Source: Hyphomonadaceae bacterium JAD_PAG50586_4
GTDB lineage: Bacteria > Pseudomonadota > Alphaproteobacteria > Caulobacterales > Aquidulcibacteraceae
Assembly (NCBI GenBank): GCA_023242925.1
Contig: CP096134.1
Span: forward strand, 682,001-746,000
Direction of reading: 5' to 3'
DNA: 64,000 nucleotides
Of this stretch, positions 1 through 8,424 are shown piece after piece; the first letter of the stretch is position 1; each line of letters opens with the position of its first letter. The notes below the pieces were generated by a model that had not been told where the DNA came from, searched no databases, and worked only from the letters and a program-made list of their open reading frames with translations. The position numbers and the translations under genes are program-made.

Positions 1-630
1 ATCGTGTGCTGGACGTTCGCGGCCGTCTCTTCGCATTGGGTGACGCGCGAAGCGAAGATCGGCCTGGGGCGCGGCATCCTCGTGCCGGTGATGTTGGCGC
101 CCTGCGCTTTGGTGGCGCCGTTCGACGCCGTGCAGGCCGCAGACCTCACGCACTGGGACGGCGCGCCGGATCATGCCGAAGTTCAGAAGGTGCTGGGCAA
201 ACTCGAACAATTGCTCGGCAAGCGAAACCTAGCGCGCAACGCGCGCCTACGCGCGGGCGGTCAGAAGGAAGAAATGGTCGCCGTGCTGCGCTCGCTTCTC
301 GTGGAGCGCGCGCGCTCAGGCGGGGCGCCGTTCACCTACAAAGAAGCCGAGAACGCGTTGCGCGAAGCGGCGGAAGCCGAAGATTTGCGTATCGGCGAAT
401 TCGACCAGCATTCGCTTTGGGGCGCACTCGACGCCATCTCCGAACAAAACCGCCGCCGCCGCGAACCACCGCTTGATGTGCTCGTGGTCAGCAAAGATAC
501 CGGCCGCCCCGGTCGCGGCTATTGGCAAAAGCACGCCTTCCTCGAAGGCAATGGCGACGCGCTGGAACAAGCATTGTTTGAGCGGCACTTGGCTCGGGTG
601 CGCAAGAGTACTTGGTCGCAAGACGTCTAG
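1..630 (+). CDS. TIR-domain protein, C-terminal part (5' end outside window)
   Basis: The reading frame is open from the first base, so the gene begins upstream of the window. The first ~70 residues match the second half of a bacterial TIR domain: SSHWVTREAKIGLGRG, then LVPVML, then VQAADLTHWDG, which is the usual run of alpha and beta elements ending in an aspartate-leucine-tryptophan segment. The TIR active-site glutamate region is not visible. A second region of about 110 residues follows, with the motif LDVLVVSKDTGRPGRGYW, which I associate with uncharacterised domains in many bacterial ORFs but cannot name. Bacterial TIR proteins are often NADases or signalling adaptors in defence; that role is inferred here. 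The stop codon overlaps the convergent DUF1003 gene by 4 nt. Confidence 0.75.
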   Translation: MVCWTFAAVSSHWVTREAKIGLGRGILVPVMLAPCALVAPFDAVQAADLTHWDGAPDHAEVQKVLGKLEQLLGKRNLARNARLRAGGQKEEMVAVLRSLLVERARSGGAPFTYKEAENALREAAEAEDLRIGEFDQHSLWGALDAISEQNRRRREPPLDVLVVSKDTGRPGRGYWQKHAFLEGNGDALEQALFERHLARVRKSTWSQDV

Positions 631-1094
631 CCTTTCGCCTCCAACATTTTCGTCAGGCGCTCGACGGCAGCTGTGAGTGCGGCGATCTCTTGTTCGCGCA
701 GCAGGTCGATTTTCTGGTGCAGCGTTTCGATTTCCAGCTCGGCTTTGCAATTGATGTCGTAATCCTCGATCGCGCGCTGGCGGTCGATTTCCGACTGCCG
801 GTTTTGGCTCATCATGATGATCGGCGCGGTGTAGGCGGCCTGAAAGGAGAGCAGCAGGTTCAAGAGAATGAACGGGTAGGGATCGACGCGCTCTGCGCTG
901 ACAGCGTTGAAAATGATCCAGGCGAACAAAAGCCCGCTCTGAATAATGATGAAGCGCCAGGAGCCCACCACCTCGGCGACTTTATCGGCGGCGCGCGCGG
1001 CAAAACCCTTCGGCGCGACGATGTCGGGCGGCGCGGGCCGCTCTCTGGCGCGCTCGCGCAATTGATCGAGCAATTCCTGGGCAGTTTCGGGCAT
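627..1094 (-). CDS. DUF1003 family membrane protein
   Basis: The 155-residue product fits the DUF1003 family. A hydrophilic N-terminus is followed by two membrane segments (about residues 45-65 and 73-93; GSWRFIIIQSGLLFAWI and YPFILLNLLLSFQAAY), then the diagnostic APIIMMSQNRQ segment and a long C-terminal helix rich in Glu, Leu and Lys that looks like a coiled coil. Length is normal for the family. The function of DUF1003 is not established; the topology suggests an inner-membrane protein with a cytoplasmic coiled coil. It lies 26 nt downstream of thiE on the same strand and may be co-transcribed with it. Confidence 0.85.
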   Translation of the reverse strand: MPETAQELLDQLRERARERPAPPDIVAPKGFAARAADKVAEVVGSWRFIIIQSGLLFAWIIFNAVSAERVDPYPFILLNLLLSFQAAYTAPIIMMSQNRQSEIDRQRAIEDYDINCKAELEIETLHQKIDLLREQEIAALTAAVERLTKMLEAKG

Positions 1095-1120
1095 GGGCGA
1101 CTCCGGCGATATGCTGAAGC

Positions 1121-1756
1121 TTAGCCTGCAATCTGGTCGAACAAATTATTGAATGCCGCGACAGCCGCGCGCGGGCCTTCCGGGTGCGCCCACACGCCTG
1201 CCGACACCGCGATGAAATCCGCACCTGCGCGCACCAACGGTTCGGCATTCTCGATCGTGATGCCGCCGATGGCGACGCACGGCGTTTCCGCGACCTCTGA
1301 CCAGATTTCCAGGATCTCGGGCTCGGCCCAATGCTTCGGTTCCTTGGTGCCCGTCGGGTAGAAGGCGCCGAACGCCACGTAATCGGCGCCTGCTTCCGCC
1401 GCTTCCATCGCGAGATGGCGCGAGCCGTGGCACGTGACGCCAACGATGCGGTCCTTGCCCATGAGGGCGCGCGCTTCGGCATAGCCCGCATCGTCTTGGC
1501 CGACATGTACGCCGTCGGCGCCAAGTTTCGCGGCAAGGTCGGGGCGATCGTTCAGGATGAAGGCAGCGTCCGCCGTTTGCACAATCGGCAGGAGCGCGCG
1601 ACCGATGCGCAGCACTTCGTCGTCCGCCACATCCTTCAAGCGCAATTGCACGCAGGCGACATCGCCGCCAGCGAGCGCATCCGCCAGCGCGGCCGAGAAC
1701 GCGCCCAGCTCAAGATGTGGCGGCGTGATCAGATAGAGGCGGCAGCGATTGCTCAT
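1121..1756 (-). CDS. thiE: Thiamine phosphate synthase
   Basis: This 211-residue TIM barrel couples HMP-pyrophosphate with HET-phosphate to make thiamine monophosphate in the cytoplasm. Visible family motifs are QLRLK (about 37-41, pyrophosphate-binding strand), ILNDRPDLA (67-75), GVHVGQDD (82-89), [12 protein letters not shown] (128-139) and the phosphate-binding VAIGGI near residue 160. Length matches bacterial ThiE. It starts at ATG 1756 and stands apart from other thiamine genes; no thi box or TPP riboswitch was recognised upstream. A proline replaces the more usual hydroxylated residue after LYLIT in the first strand, which is common in alphaproteobacterial homologues. Confidence 0.9.
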   Translation of the reverse strand: MSNRCRLYLITPPHLELGAFSAALADALAGGDVACVQLRLKDVADDEVLRIGRALLPIVQTADAAFILNDRPDLAAKLGADGVHVGQDDAGYAEARALMGKDRIVGVTCHGSRHLAMEAAEAGADYVAFGAFYPTGTKEPKHWAEPEILEIWSEVAETPCVAIGGITIENAEPLVRAGADFIAVSAGVWAHPEGPRAAVAAFNNLFDQIAG

Positions 1757-1790
1757 GGCGCTGTCCTAGCGCGCGGGCGCGTGAACGCAA

Positions 1791-2464
1791 TCAGCGCGCT
1801 GCGCGCTTGCCGAACGAGCCGCTTGGTGCGGGCATCGGGCCAGCGCTGGCGAGCGCTGGACGCATTGCTGGCGCCAGGCGCGGCGCGGGAGCCGCCACCG
1901 CTGGCCGACCTTGCGCTTCGATGGCGCGGTCCATCGCGCTCAGGGCGCCGCCGAGCACGGCGGCGCCGCTCGCGCCGCCGCTAGTTTTGTCCCGCGCGGC
2001 TGGCGGGGAGAATTGTCGTCGAACTTGTTCGGACCGTCCGTGCCGACCAAGCAGCCCAGATCGACGAAGAGCCAGAGATTGATCAGCATGCCGATGCCGA
2101 GCCAAGGCAGAATGTTAGGCACGACCGCTTCAGCCGGCGCGTCCGTCGCGACGCCGCCCATCAAGGTGGTGGCGATCATAAGCGCAGGCAGTAACGGGAC
2201 GAGCGCGAACCAGCCGCTGCGGCCGCGATCGTGGAAACGCTTCACTTGCAGCGCCAGACCCGCCCAGCCGCCGGCGCACATGATCAGGCCGAGCACGAGC
2301 ATCAGAAAGCCGCTCGGCGCACCCTTGGCGCCAAACGGCGCAAGGATCAGCGACGCGATGAACGCCAGCATGAAAATGCCGAACGTGACGCTGGTATTGC
2401 CCAGCCAGTATTGTTTGCGGTTGATGCGACCGCGAAAGCTGAACAGGAAAGAAACCATATTCAC
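1791..2464 (-). CDS. DUF805 membrane protein, reading frame broken by a 1-nt deletion
   Basis: The N-terminal frame (from ATG 2464) gives a typical DUF805 protein: FSFRGRINRKQYWLG, several membrane segments, and the conserved KRFHDRGRSGWFAL, ending in GTDGPNKFDD. Just after that the frame runs into a short arginine/alanine tail and stops. The adjacent frame continues with DKTSGGASGAAVLGG and ends in SGSFGKRAAR at 1791, which looks like the natural C-terminus. Adding one G in the cgcggg run near 1995 joins the two into 224 residues. DUF805 proteins are inner-membrane proteins of unknown function. A second DUF805 protein, with an extra N-terminal domain, lies at 8.4 kb. Confidence 0.7.
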
Positions 2465-2547
2465 GGTCGGACCCCGCGAGAAAACTCGGCGGAAGTCCTA
2501 GCGTACCAGCGCTAATCGCCCGCTAAGCGGGACGGACAATATTCGGT

Positions 2548-3567
2548 TTACGCAGCCTGCTTCTCGAGACTCGTGTTCCATTTGCCGAGGCTGGCGAGGC
2601 CGTTCATGCGGGCGCGATGGTGGAAGGCGGCTTGCGCTGCGCCGACGTTTTCGGTCTTGCCGCTCCAGGCTTTTTGCGGCGCGGCTTGCAGGGCGCGGCC
2701 GTAAGAGAACGTCATCTTCCACGGGAAGCCGCCGATCTCGTTCATGCGCGAGAGATGCGCGGTCGCGAGTTCGTCCGATTGGCCGCCGGAGAGATAGGCG
2801 ATGCCTGGCACAGCGCTCGGCACGCAGGCCTTCAGCACGCGGATCGTCTTTTCCGCGACTTCATCGACGCTGGCTTGCTTGGCGGCCTTCTTGCCCGGCA
2901 CGATCATGTTCGGCTTCAGCACGATGCCTTCGAGCGGCACGTTCAGATAATAGAGCTGTTGGAAAACTTCCTTCAGCACCCATTCGGTGACGGCGTAGGT
3001 GGCGTCGATGTCGTTATCGCCATCCATAAGTACTTCCGGCTCGACGATCGGCACGATGTTGAATTCTTGGCAGAGGTTCGCATAGCGCGCGAGCGCGTGC
3101 GCGTTGGCGAGGAGGCCCGCGTACGAGATATTGTTCGGATCGATCACCGCGCGCCATTTGGCGAAGCGCGCGCCCTGCTCATAATATTTCGGCAAACGCT
3201 TATCGAGGCCGTCGAGGCCCTTGGTGATGAGTTCGCCGGGCTTAGCGCCCAGGAGCGGCCGTGTGCCTTCATCGACCTTGATGCCGGGGATGGAGCCCGC
3301 TTGCTCAATCAGCTTCACCAGCGGCGTGCCGTCCTTGGCGTTTTGCCAGATGGTTTCGTCGTAGAGAATGACGCCCGAGATGAATTCCATCGCGGCCTTG
3401 GAGCGGAACATCAGCTCACGATAGTCGCGGCGATTGTCCTCGGTGTTCTCCACGCCGATCGCGTCCATGCGCTTCTTCATCGTGCCCGTGGATTCGTCGG
3501 CCGCCAGGATGCCGCGGCTCGGCGCCACCATGGCTTCAGCGACCTTGTTCAATGCGTCGAGATTCAC
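2548..3567 (-). CDS. fba: Class I fructose-bisphosphate aldolase
   Basis: The 339-residue enzyme cleaves fructose-1,6-bisphosphate to dihydroxyacetone phosphate and glyceraldehyde-3-phosphate (and the reverse in gluconeogenesis). It is the Schiff-base, metal-independent class: the catalytic lysine is K218 in GIVLKPNM, with supporting motifs ILAADESTGTMKKR (20-33), KWRAVID (137-143), IVEPEVL (174-180) and YLSGGQSDELA. Length fits the animal-like class I family. It is downstream of pgk on the same strand, separated by 138 nt, in a glycolytic group with gap. A 13-nt perfect palindrome (cccgctaagcggg, 2519-2531) lies just past the stop and may act as a weak terminator. Confidence 0.93.
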   Translation of the reverse strand: MNLDALNKVAEAMVAPSRGILAADESTGTMKKRMDAIGVENTEDNRRDYRELMFRSKAAMEFISGVILYDETIWQNAKDGTPLVKLIEQAGSIPGIKVDEGTRPLLGAKPGELITKGLDGLDKRLPKYYEQGARFAKWRAVIDPNNISYAGLLANAHALARYANLCQEFNIVPIVEPEVLMDGDNDIDATYAVTEWVLKEVFQQLYYLNVPLEGIVLKPNMIVPGKKAAKQASVDEVAEKTIRVLKACVPSAVPGIAYLSGGQSDELATAHLSRMNEIGGFPWKMTFSYGRALQAAPQKAWSGKTENVGAAQAAFHHRARMNGLASLGKWNTSLEKQAA

Positions 3568-3705
3568 GTGTCCGCGCCCCGTTTTGGCGGGATCAGGCCC
3601 CGCGTTTGAATGGATGGCGCGGGTTTAGCCCGGCTCCGCGCAAAACGCCAAGCCGGGTGTGGGAATGGGGGCAATTTTGCCTGTGTTCGGTTGCCGCAGG
3701 GGCGC

Positions 3706-4890
3706 TTAGCGCTTCAGCGCCTCGACGCCCGGCAGAGGCTTGCCTTCCATCCATTCCAGGAAGGCGCCGCCGGCTGTGGACACGAACGTCATGTCGTCGG
3801 CCACTCCCGCGTGGTTCAGCGCCGCCACCGTGTCGCCCCCGCCGGCGACAGCGATCAGTTTGCCGGCCTTGGCCAATTCCGCGGCCTCTTGGGCGGCGAT
3901 CACCGTCGCTTGATCGAACGGCGGCACTTCAAACACGCCCAGAGGTCCGTTCCAGATCAACGTATGCGAGTGCTTCATCGCCTCGCGCAATTTGCGCACG
4001 GTCTTTTCGCCGGCGTCGAGGATTTTTTCGTCCGGCGCGATGTCGTCGAGCCCGGTCATGCGTGCTTGGGCGTGCGGCTTCACTTCCTTGGCCACGACCA
4101 CATCGACCGGCAGCAGAATCTCGCACTTACCCTTGGCGGCTTCCATGATCGCGCGCGCGGTGTCGGCCATGTCCTTCTCGGCGAGCGAGCCGCCGATCTC
4201 CACGCCTTGGGCATAGAGGAAGGTGTTGGCCATGCCGCCGCCGATGGCAAGCTTGTCGAGTTTGTTGATCAGGTTTTGCAAGAGATCGAGCTTGGTCGAA
4301 ACCTTCGCGCCGCCGACGATGCCGAGCACTGGCCGTTTCGGCGTGCCGAGTGCAGCCTCAAGCGCATCAAGCTCACGCTCCATTTGCTTGCCGGCGTAAG
4401 CAGGCAGCACGTGCGCGACGCCTTCGGTGCTCGCATGTGCGCGGTGCGCGGCGGAGAATGCGTCGTTGACGTAGAAATCGCCGAGCGCGGCGATCTGCTT
4501 GGCCAACCCAGGATCGTTCTTCTCTTCGCCCGCGTGGTAGCGTGTATTCTCAAGCAAGATCACACCGCCTGCCGGCAGCGCATCAATTGCGACCCTTGCT
4601 TCTGCGCCCACGCAATCATCGGCAAACGCCACCGGCGCGCCGAGTAACGCCTCGAGCGGCGCGGCGAGCGGCTTCAGCGACATTTCCGGCACGCGCTTAC
4701 CCTTCGGGCGGTCGAAGTGCGCCAGCAGGGCGACTTTGCAGCCCTTGGCGGTTAGCGCCTGGATCGTCGGCAACGCTGCGCGCAGGCGTGTATCGTCGCT
4801 GACCGCGCCATCGGCCATCGGCACGTTGAAGTCCACGCGGACCAGCGCCGTCTTGTTGGCGGGCGCATCTTCAATGCGACGAAAGCTCAT
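3706..4890 (-). CDS. pgk: Phosphoglycerate kinase
   Basis: The 394-residue protein catalyses ATP formation from 1,3-bisphosphoglycerate. Family signatures are visible: VRVDFNVP near the N-terminus, HFDRPKG, the [13 protein letters not shown] segment, GGAKVSTK, the nucleotide-binding GPLGVFE, and [11 protein letters not shown] near the C-terminus. The start is ATG 4890, not an earlier in-frame codon, because a GGAGG ribosome-binding site lies 8 nt upstream and because this ATG overlaps the stop of the preceding small membrane gene (ATGA). This implies translational coupling to that gene. Pgk sits between gap and fba, consistent with a glycolytic transcription unit on the minus strand. Confidence 0.95.
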   Translation of the reverse strand: MSFRRIEDAPANKTALVRVDFNVPMADGAVSDDTRLRAALPTIQALTAKGCKVALLAHFDRPKGKRVPEMSLKPLAAPLEALLGAPVAFADDCVGAEARVAIDALPAGGVILLENTRYHAGEEKNDPGLAKQIAALGDFYVNDAFSAAHRAHASTEGVAHVLPAYAGKQMERELDALEAALGTPKRPVLGIVGGAKVSTKLDLLQNLINKLDKLAIGGGMANTFLYAQGVEIGGSLAEKDMADTARAIMEAAKGKCEILLPVDVVVAKEVKPHAQARMTGLDDIAPDEKILDAGEKTVRKLREAMKHSHTLIWNGPLGVFEVPPFDQATVIAAQEAAELAKAGKLIAVAGGGDTVAALNHAGVADDMTFVSTAGGAFLEWMEGKPLPGVEALKR

Positions 4891-5156
4891 AAATGTCCTC
4901 CAGCGGCGCGGCCAATCCCATAGAAGACGATCATTACAGCGCCAATCATGGCCAGCGCCAGCGCAGTATTTGTCGCGCGCCGCGCCAAAGGCATGGAGGC
5001 GAGTGCTGCCCACCGCGTCCAGGCCCAAGCTATGGCGGAGGCGAGCGCGATCAGGCCGGCATATTCCAACGGCGCGTTCGCAATGCCCGCGATGAACGCG
5101 AGCACCACGAACACGACATCGGTAAGCGCCGAGCGGATGTTGGGCTTGCGCGTCAT
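4887..5156 (-). CDS. Small three-helix membrane protein, coupled to pgk
   Basis: The 89-residue product has three predicted membrane helices separated by short loops ([45 protein letters not shown]). Its stop codon overlaps the pgk start as ATGA, and its start lies 5 nt after the stop of the DUF1993 gene, so it is probably translated from a polycistronic message. It resembles the product at 5683-5958: both carry a helix, an APxE loop (APLE versus APAE), a second helix ending at tryptophan, a basic loop and a third helix. This suggests a local duplication. I do not recognise a family and no function can be assigned. Confidence 0.65.
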   Translation of the reverse strand: MTRKPNIRSALTDVVFVVLAFIAGIANAPLEYAGLIALASAIAWAWTRWAALASMPLARRATNTALALAMIGAVMIVFYGIGRAAGGHL

Positions 5157-5161
5157 CCGCG

Positions 5162-5668
5162 TCAGCTCATCAAGAAGTCTTTCTTGCCGAGATCGACGCC
5201 GTTGTGGCGCAGGATCGCGTAGGCCATCGTGGCGTGGAAATAGAAATTCGGCAGCGCCCACGAATTCAAATAGGTCATGCCGTCGAACTTGAGTTCCGAG
5301 CCGGGGATCTTGATCGACACTTCGCGGTTCTCGGCGCCCTCGAGCTGCTCGGGCTTAAAGCTCTCAACGATGGCGATCACTTTGGCGATGCGCGCTTGCA
5401 GATCGGCGAGCGTGACTTCCTTGTCCTCGATTGCTTCAGGCACTTGATTGGCGAGACGCGCCATTGCGCCCTTGGCGTGATCCGTGGCGATTTGGATTTG
5501 GCGCATCAAAGTGAACATATCGGGCGCGAGGCGATCGTTCAGCAGCGTGGTGACGTCAAAATTCTTAGACTTCGCGTGCGCTTCAGCTTTGTTCAGCATC
5601 GCGGCGAGATTTTTCAGCATGCGTACAAATGTCGGCGCGCTCGCCGCGTAGATCGAAACTTTGCTCAT
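5162..5668 (-). CDS. DUF1993 family protein
   Basis: The 168-residue soluble protein matches DUF1993: an N-terminal helix with [19 protein letters not shown], a [13 protein letters not shown] motif, [12 protein letters not shown], and a C-terminal segment [20 protein letters not shown] that ends in LGKKDFL. The fold is thought to be a four-helix bundle of the DinB/YfiT type; no activity is known. It is encoded within the gap-to-pgk interval, 5 nt before the small membrane gene that overlaps pgk. Confidence 0.85.
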   Translation of the reverse strand: MSKVSIYAASAPTFVRMLKNLAAMLNKAEAHAKSKNFDVTTLLNDRLAPDMFTLMRQIQIATDHAKGAMARLANQVPEAIEDKEVTLADLQARIAKVIAIVESFKPEQLEGAENREVSIKIPGSELKFDGMTYLNSWALPNFYFHATMAYAILRHNGVDLGKKDFLMS

Positions 5669-5682
5669 ATTGGACGTTTTCC

Positions 5683-5958
5683 CTAAAGCGCGTCGGCTAT
5701 TCCAAGACCAAGCCAGTACGCGCCGCTCAATATGGTAAGCAAGACCCCGATTGCGAGGGCGCTGATCCTAAAAAACGCGCGGCCCTTCAAACGGTCGAGA
5801 ATAGGGCGGCGCGAGGTGAGCCAGAACGCGATCATGCCGATCGCCGCGACGAGCGCGATTTCAGCCGGCGCGCTGAACAAGCCGCACGCGAATGCTGCGA
5901 TCGCGAACGCAAGGTCGCCGGCGGCGATTGTGACATCTGACAAGCGGCGAGCGGCCAT
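5683..5958 (-). CDS. Small three-helix membrane protein, paralogue of the pgk-coupled one
   Basis: The 91-residue product has three hydrophobic segments (LAFAIAAFACGLFS; EIALVAAIGMIAFWL; ALAIGVLLTILSGAYWLGLG) and a basic loop between the second and third. It matches the 4887-5156 product in layout and in the APAE/APLE loop after helix 1. It ends 14 nt before the DUF1993 start. Nothing indicates an enzymatic site. The start is the first ATG of the frame; no strong ribosome-binding site decides it. Confidence 0.6.
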   Translation of the reverse strand: MAARRLSDVTIAAGDLAFAIAAFACGLFSAPAEIALVAAIGMIAFWLTSRRPILDRLKGRAFFRISALAIGVLLTILSGAYWLGLGIADAL

Positions 5959-6025
5959 GCCCGCGATAATGCGCGGAGTGTTTTGGGCGCGCGCGCTGGT
6001 TCAACTATTTGGCGCGACTTTCGCC

Positions 6026-6313
6026 CTACGGGCGCAACGCGTTCAGCAAAACGGCGGCGGCAACGCCAACCCACGGAAACGCAATCCCGCTGGCAACGCC
6101 CGCCGCGATCGTGCGCCAGCCCGAGCCTGTGAGCCGCGGCGCCAGAAAGCGCTCGCTCAGCACCCAAGCCAGCGCGCCCGCGATGAGCATGATGCGATAG
6201 CCCAGCCCCCAACGCTCGCACGCCAGCACCGCCAACGCCGTGCCCACAAGCAAACCCCAAAGCTGGGCTTTGGCGACGGGGGTTAGAACGGGAAGCTTCA
6301 CGCTTTTGCCCAC
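6026..6313 (-). CDS. Small hydrophobic protein of unknown function
   Basis: The 95-residue product has about three hydrophobic stretches (LWGLLVGTALAVLA; YRIMLIAGALAWVL; TIAAGVASGIAFPWVGVAAAVLL) and a short basic N-terminus. Its first 16 nt overlap the end of the preceding ORF, consistent with one transcript. No family is recognised. It is one of four small membrane ORFs packed between gap and pgk. Confidence 0.5.
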   Translation of the reverse strand: MGKSVKLPVLTPVAKAQLWGLLVGTALAVLACERWGLGYRIMLIAGALAWVLSERFLAPRLTGSGWRTIAAGVASGIAFPWVGVAAAVLLNALRP

Positions 6314-6708
6314 CGCCGAAAGCCAGACGCGATCGCAAATGCACCGAGAACCGAGGAAGTCGAAGCCGCGAACGCAAAGATCAGGACTGCTTCCGTCTCG
6401 TTCTCATTTACCAATGTCCAAGGGGCAGAGCCCGGCCAAAATGCTTCAATTGGGTAGGCGAGCGCGTAGCCTGAGGCCGCGATGAGCGCCATCTCACCGA
6501 CTGCGAACGCTAGGTCGCGAACGCTTTTCAGCGTTGCGCCTGCGATCAACGACGCGATCCCGTAGCCGAGCAGCGCCCACGGGAACGAGCCGTTCGGCAA
6601 AACTGAGAAAAGGCCAATAGCCCAGATCAGAGTTGCAGCGCGCAACACTTGTTTGGACCAAGCGCCGCTCGCCTTCGCGCCATCTGCGGTGGCGAGCGGC
6701 TCGCGCAA
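6298..6708 (-). CDS. Membrane protein of unknown function directly downstream of gap
   Basis: This 136-residue ORF has four hydrophobic segments. The reading frame opens at a TTG (6708) immediately after the gap stop codon (TGATTG), and no ATG occurs in the first ~80 residues, so a non-AUG start is needed and its exact position is uncertain. The segment SVRDLAFAVGEMALIAASGYALA faintly recalls helix 1 of the other two small proteins in this block. Function unknown. Confidence 0.45.
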   Translation of the reverse strand: MREPLATADGAKASGAWSKQVLRAATLIWAIGLFSVLPNGSFPWALLGYGIASLIAGATLKSVRDLAFAVGEMALIAASGYALAYPIEAFWPGSAPWTLVNENETEAVLIFAFAASTSSVLGAFAIASGFRRWAKA

Positions 6709-7716
6709 TCAGATCAGCTTGCTCAGCGCGACGGCGGTATCCGCCATGCGGTTCGAGAAGCCCCATTCGTTATCGTACCAGGTGAGGATCGAGCAGAACT
6801 TGCCTTCCATCACTTTGGTCTGGTCGTTGTGGAACACCGACGAGCGCGGGTCGTGGTTGAAATCCATCGAGACGTTCGGGTGATCAGTGTAGCCGAGCAC
6901 GCCCTTGAGCGGGCCGTCAGCGGCGGCCTTGATCGCGGCGTTGATCTCTTCCTTCGTCGTCGCCTTCTTGGCCACGAACTTGAAATCCACCACTGAGACG
7001 TTCGGCGTCGGCACGCGGATCGAAATGCCGTCGAGCTTGCCCTTCAATTCCGGGATCACCAGGCCGATCGCTTTGGCGGCGCCCGTCGAGGTCGGGATCA
7101 TGTTCAACGCCGCGGCGCGGGCGCGATAGAGATCCTTGTGCAGCGTATCCAGCGTCGGCTGGTCGCCGGTGTAGGAGTGGATCGTCGTCATCATGCCGTG
7201 ATCGATGCCGATCGCGTTGTGCAGGACGCTTGCGACTGGCGCGAGGCAATTGGTGGTGCATGAGGCATTCGAGATCACGATGTGATCCTTCGTCAGCCCT
7301 TGGTGGTTCACGCCATACACAACCGTGTAGTCCGCGCCGTCCGCCGGAGCCGAGACGATCACGCGCTTGGCGCCGCCATCGAGGTGGAGGGCTGCCTTAT
7401 CGCGCGCCGTGAAGATGCCGGTGCACTCGAGCGCGATGTCCACACCCAGATCCTTGTGCGGCAGTTCTGCCGGGTTCTTGATCGCGGTGACTTTGATTTT
7501 GCCCTTGCCGAGATCGATCCAATCTTCGCCGGACTTCACTTCGCCCGGAAAGCGGCCGTGGACGCTGTCATAGCGGAGCAGGTGGGCGTTGGTTTCGACG
7601 GGGCCGAGATCGTTGATCGCAACCACTTCTATATCGGTGCGGCCCGATTCGTAGATCGCGCGCAGCACGTTGCGGCCGATACGCCCGAACCCGTTGATCG
7701 CAACCTTCACGCCCAT
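6709..7716 (-). CDS. gap: Glyceraldehyde-3-phosphate dehydrogenase, type I
   Basis: This NAD-dependent enzyme oxidises glyceraldehyde-3-phosphate to 1,3-bisphosphoglycerate. The Rossmann motif INGFGRIGRNVLR opens the protein. The catalytic cysteine lies in ISNASCTTNCLAP (C153 from the chosen start), with the histidine in TTIHSYTGDQ and the C-terminal SILTWYDNEWGFSNRM. Two in-frame ATGs occur; the second (7716) is preferred because AGGAG lies 9 nt upstream of it but only 3 nt upstream of the first (7722). Residue 34-35 region reads AINDL, typical of NAD rather than NADP preference. It heads the minus-strand glycolytic group ending with fba. Confidence 0.95.
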   Translation of the reverse strand: MGVKVAINGFGRIGRNVLRAIYESGRTDIEVVAINDLGPVETNAHLLRYDSVHGRFPGEVKSGEDWIDLGKGKIKVTAIKNPAELPHKDLGVDIALECTGIFTARDKAALHLDGGAKRVIVSAPADGADYTVVYGVNHQGLTKDHIVISNASCTTNCLAPVASVLHNAIGIDHGMMTTIHSYTGDQPTLDTLHKDLYRARAAALNMIPTSTGAAKAIGLVIPELKGKLDGISIRVPTPNVSVVDFKFVAKKATTKEEINAAIKAAADGPLKGVLGYTDHPNVSMDFNHDPRSSVFHNDQTKVMEGKFCSILTWYDNEWGFSNRMADTAVALSKLI

Positions 7717-7846
7717 GGGCATCCGCTCCTGATTTTGAATTGTGTTTGTGAGCGTGGGATTAGACCCGTACCGCCTGCGCGTCCATGCCCGGAACCGCAG
7801 AGCAGGCTTTCAACGAGATCGGTCAATCCCGTAACATTTCGTCGCA

Positions 7847-8029
7847 ATGGGAAGAGATTCCCCAAACGAGGCGCATGCCGCCCAGGCGAGCGCGCTGGAC
7901 CAAGCCTTGAGCACAATCGAGGCGCGGCTCAACGCGTTGGAACCAGGCGCTGACGCTGATGTTGTAGCAGAGGCGCTGGCCGATCCGGTTCGTGCGCTCG
8001 GTGCGGCGGTCAGGGAGGAGGACGTCTGA
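7847..8029 (+). CDS. Short helical protein upstream of zapA
   Basis: The 60-residue product is largely helical and acidic, with a coiled-coil-like run (ALDQALSTIEARLNALE). Its stop overlaps the zapA start as TGATG, implying translational coupling. In many alphaproteobacteria the gene before zapA encodes a short coiled-coil protein (DUF4164-type); this one is shorter than that family and the assignment rests on context. It may have a structural role alongside ZapA. Confidence 0.55.
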   Translation: MGRDSPNEAHAAQASALDQALSTIEARLNALEPGADADVVAEALADPVRALGAAVREEDV

Positions 8030-8355
8030 TGCAGGCGGTCCTAAACGTAGCGAACCAAGAACTCACCATCGAGTGCGCCGATTGCGATCAGCGCCGGCTC
8101 GAAGATTTGGCCCAAGCGCTGAACGCGCGTCTTGCCCGCTTCTCCGGCGACGAGGATGCGATGCGCCGCCTCGTGCTCACCGCGCTCTCGCTGCTCGATC
8201 AAGCCCAAGCCACCAGCGCCGCTTTGGCTTTGGCGCGCGAAGAGATCGAGCGGCTGACGGACATGGTCGTCGATGCGCGCATGGATGCCCAAAATGTGGC
8301 CGTGAATGACGAGCGCGGCCGCGTCGGCGTGCTCGTGGCGCACGGCGCCGCCTGA
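8029..8355 (+). CDS. zapA: Cell division protein ZapA
   Basis: The 108-residue protein has the ZapA layout: a short N-terminal beta domain (AVLNVANQELTIEC), an LAQALNARLARF helix, and a long helical C-terminus (LSLLDQAQATSAALALAREEIERL) expected to form the coiled-coil dimer. ZapA bundles FtsZ filaments and stabilises the Z ring. Position supports the call: in alphaproteobacteria zapA is followed by 6S RNA and the 5-formyl-THF cyclo-ligase gene, as here, although one extra gene is interposed. Confidence 0.85.
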   Translation: MQAVLNVANQELTIECADCDQRRLEDLAQALNARLARFSGDEDAMRRLVLTALSLLDQAQATSAALALAREEIERLTDMVVDARMDAQNVAVNDERGRVGVLVAHGAA

Positions 8356-8424
8356 CACAAACCTTTAGGTTGCAAGCGTCGGTTTCACCACGCATGAATG
8401 GCCACGCAAGTTCCGGGGGAGCGC

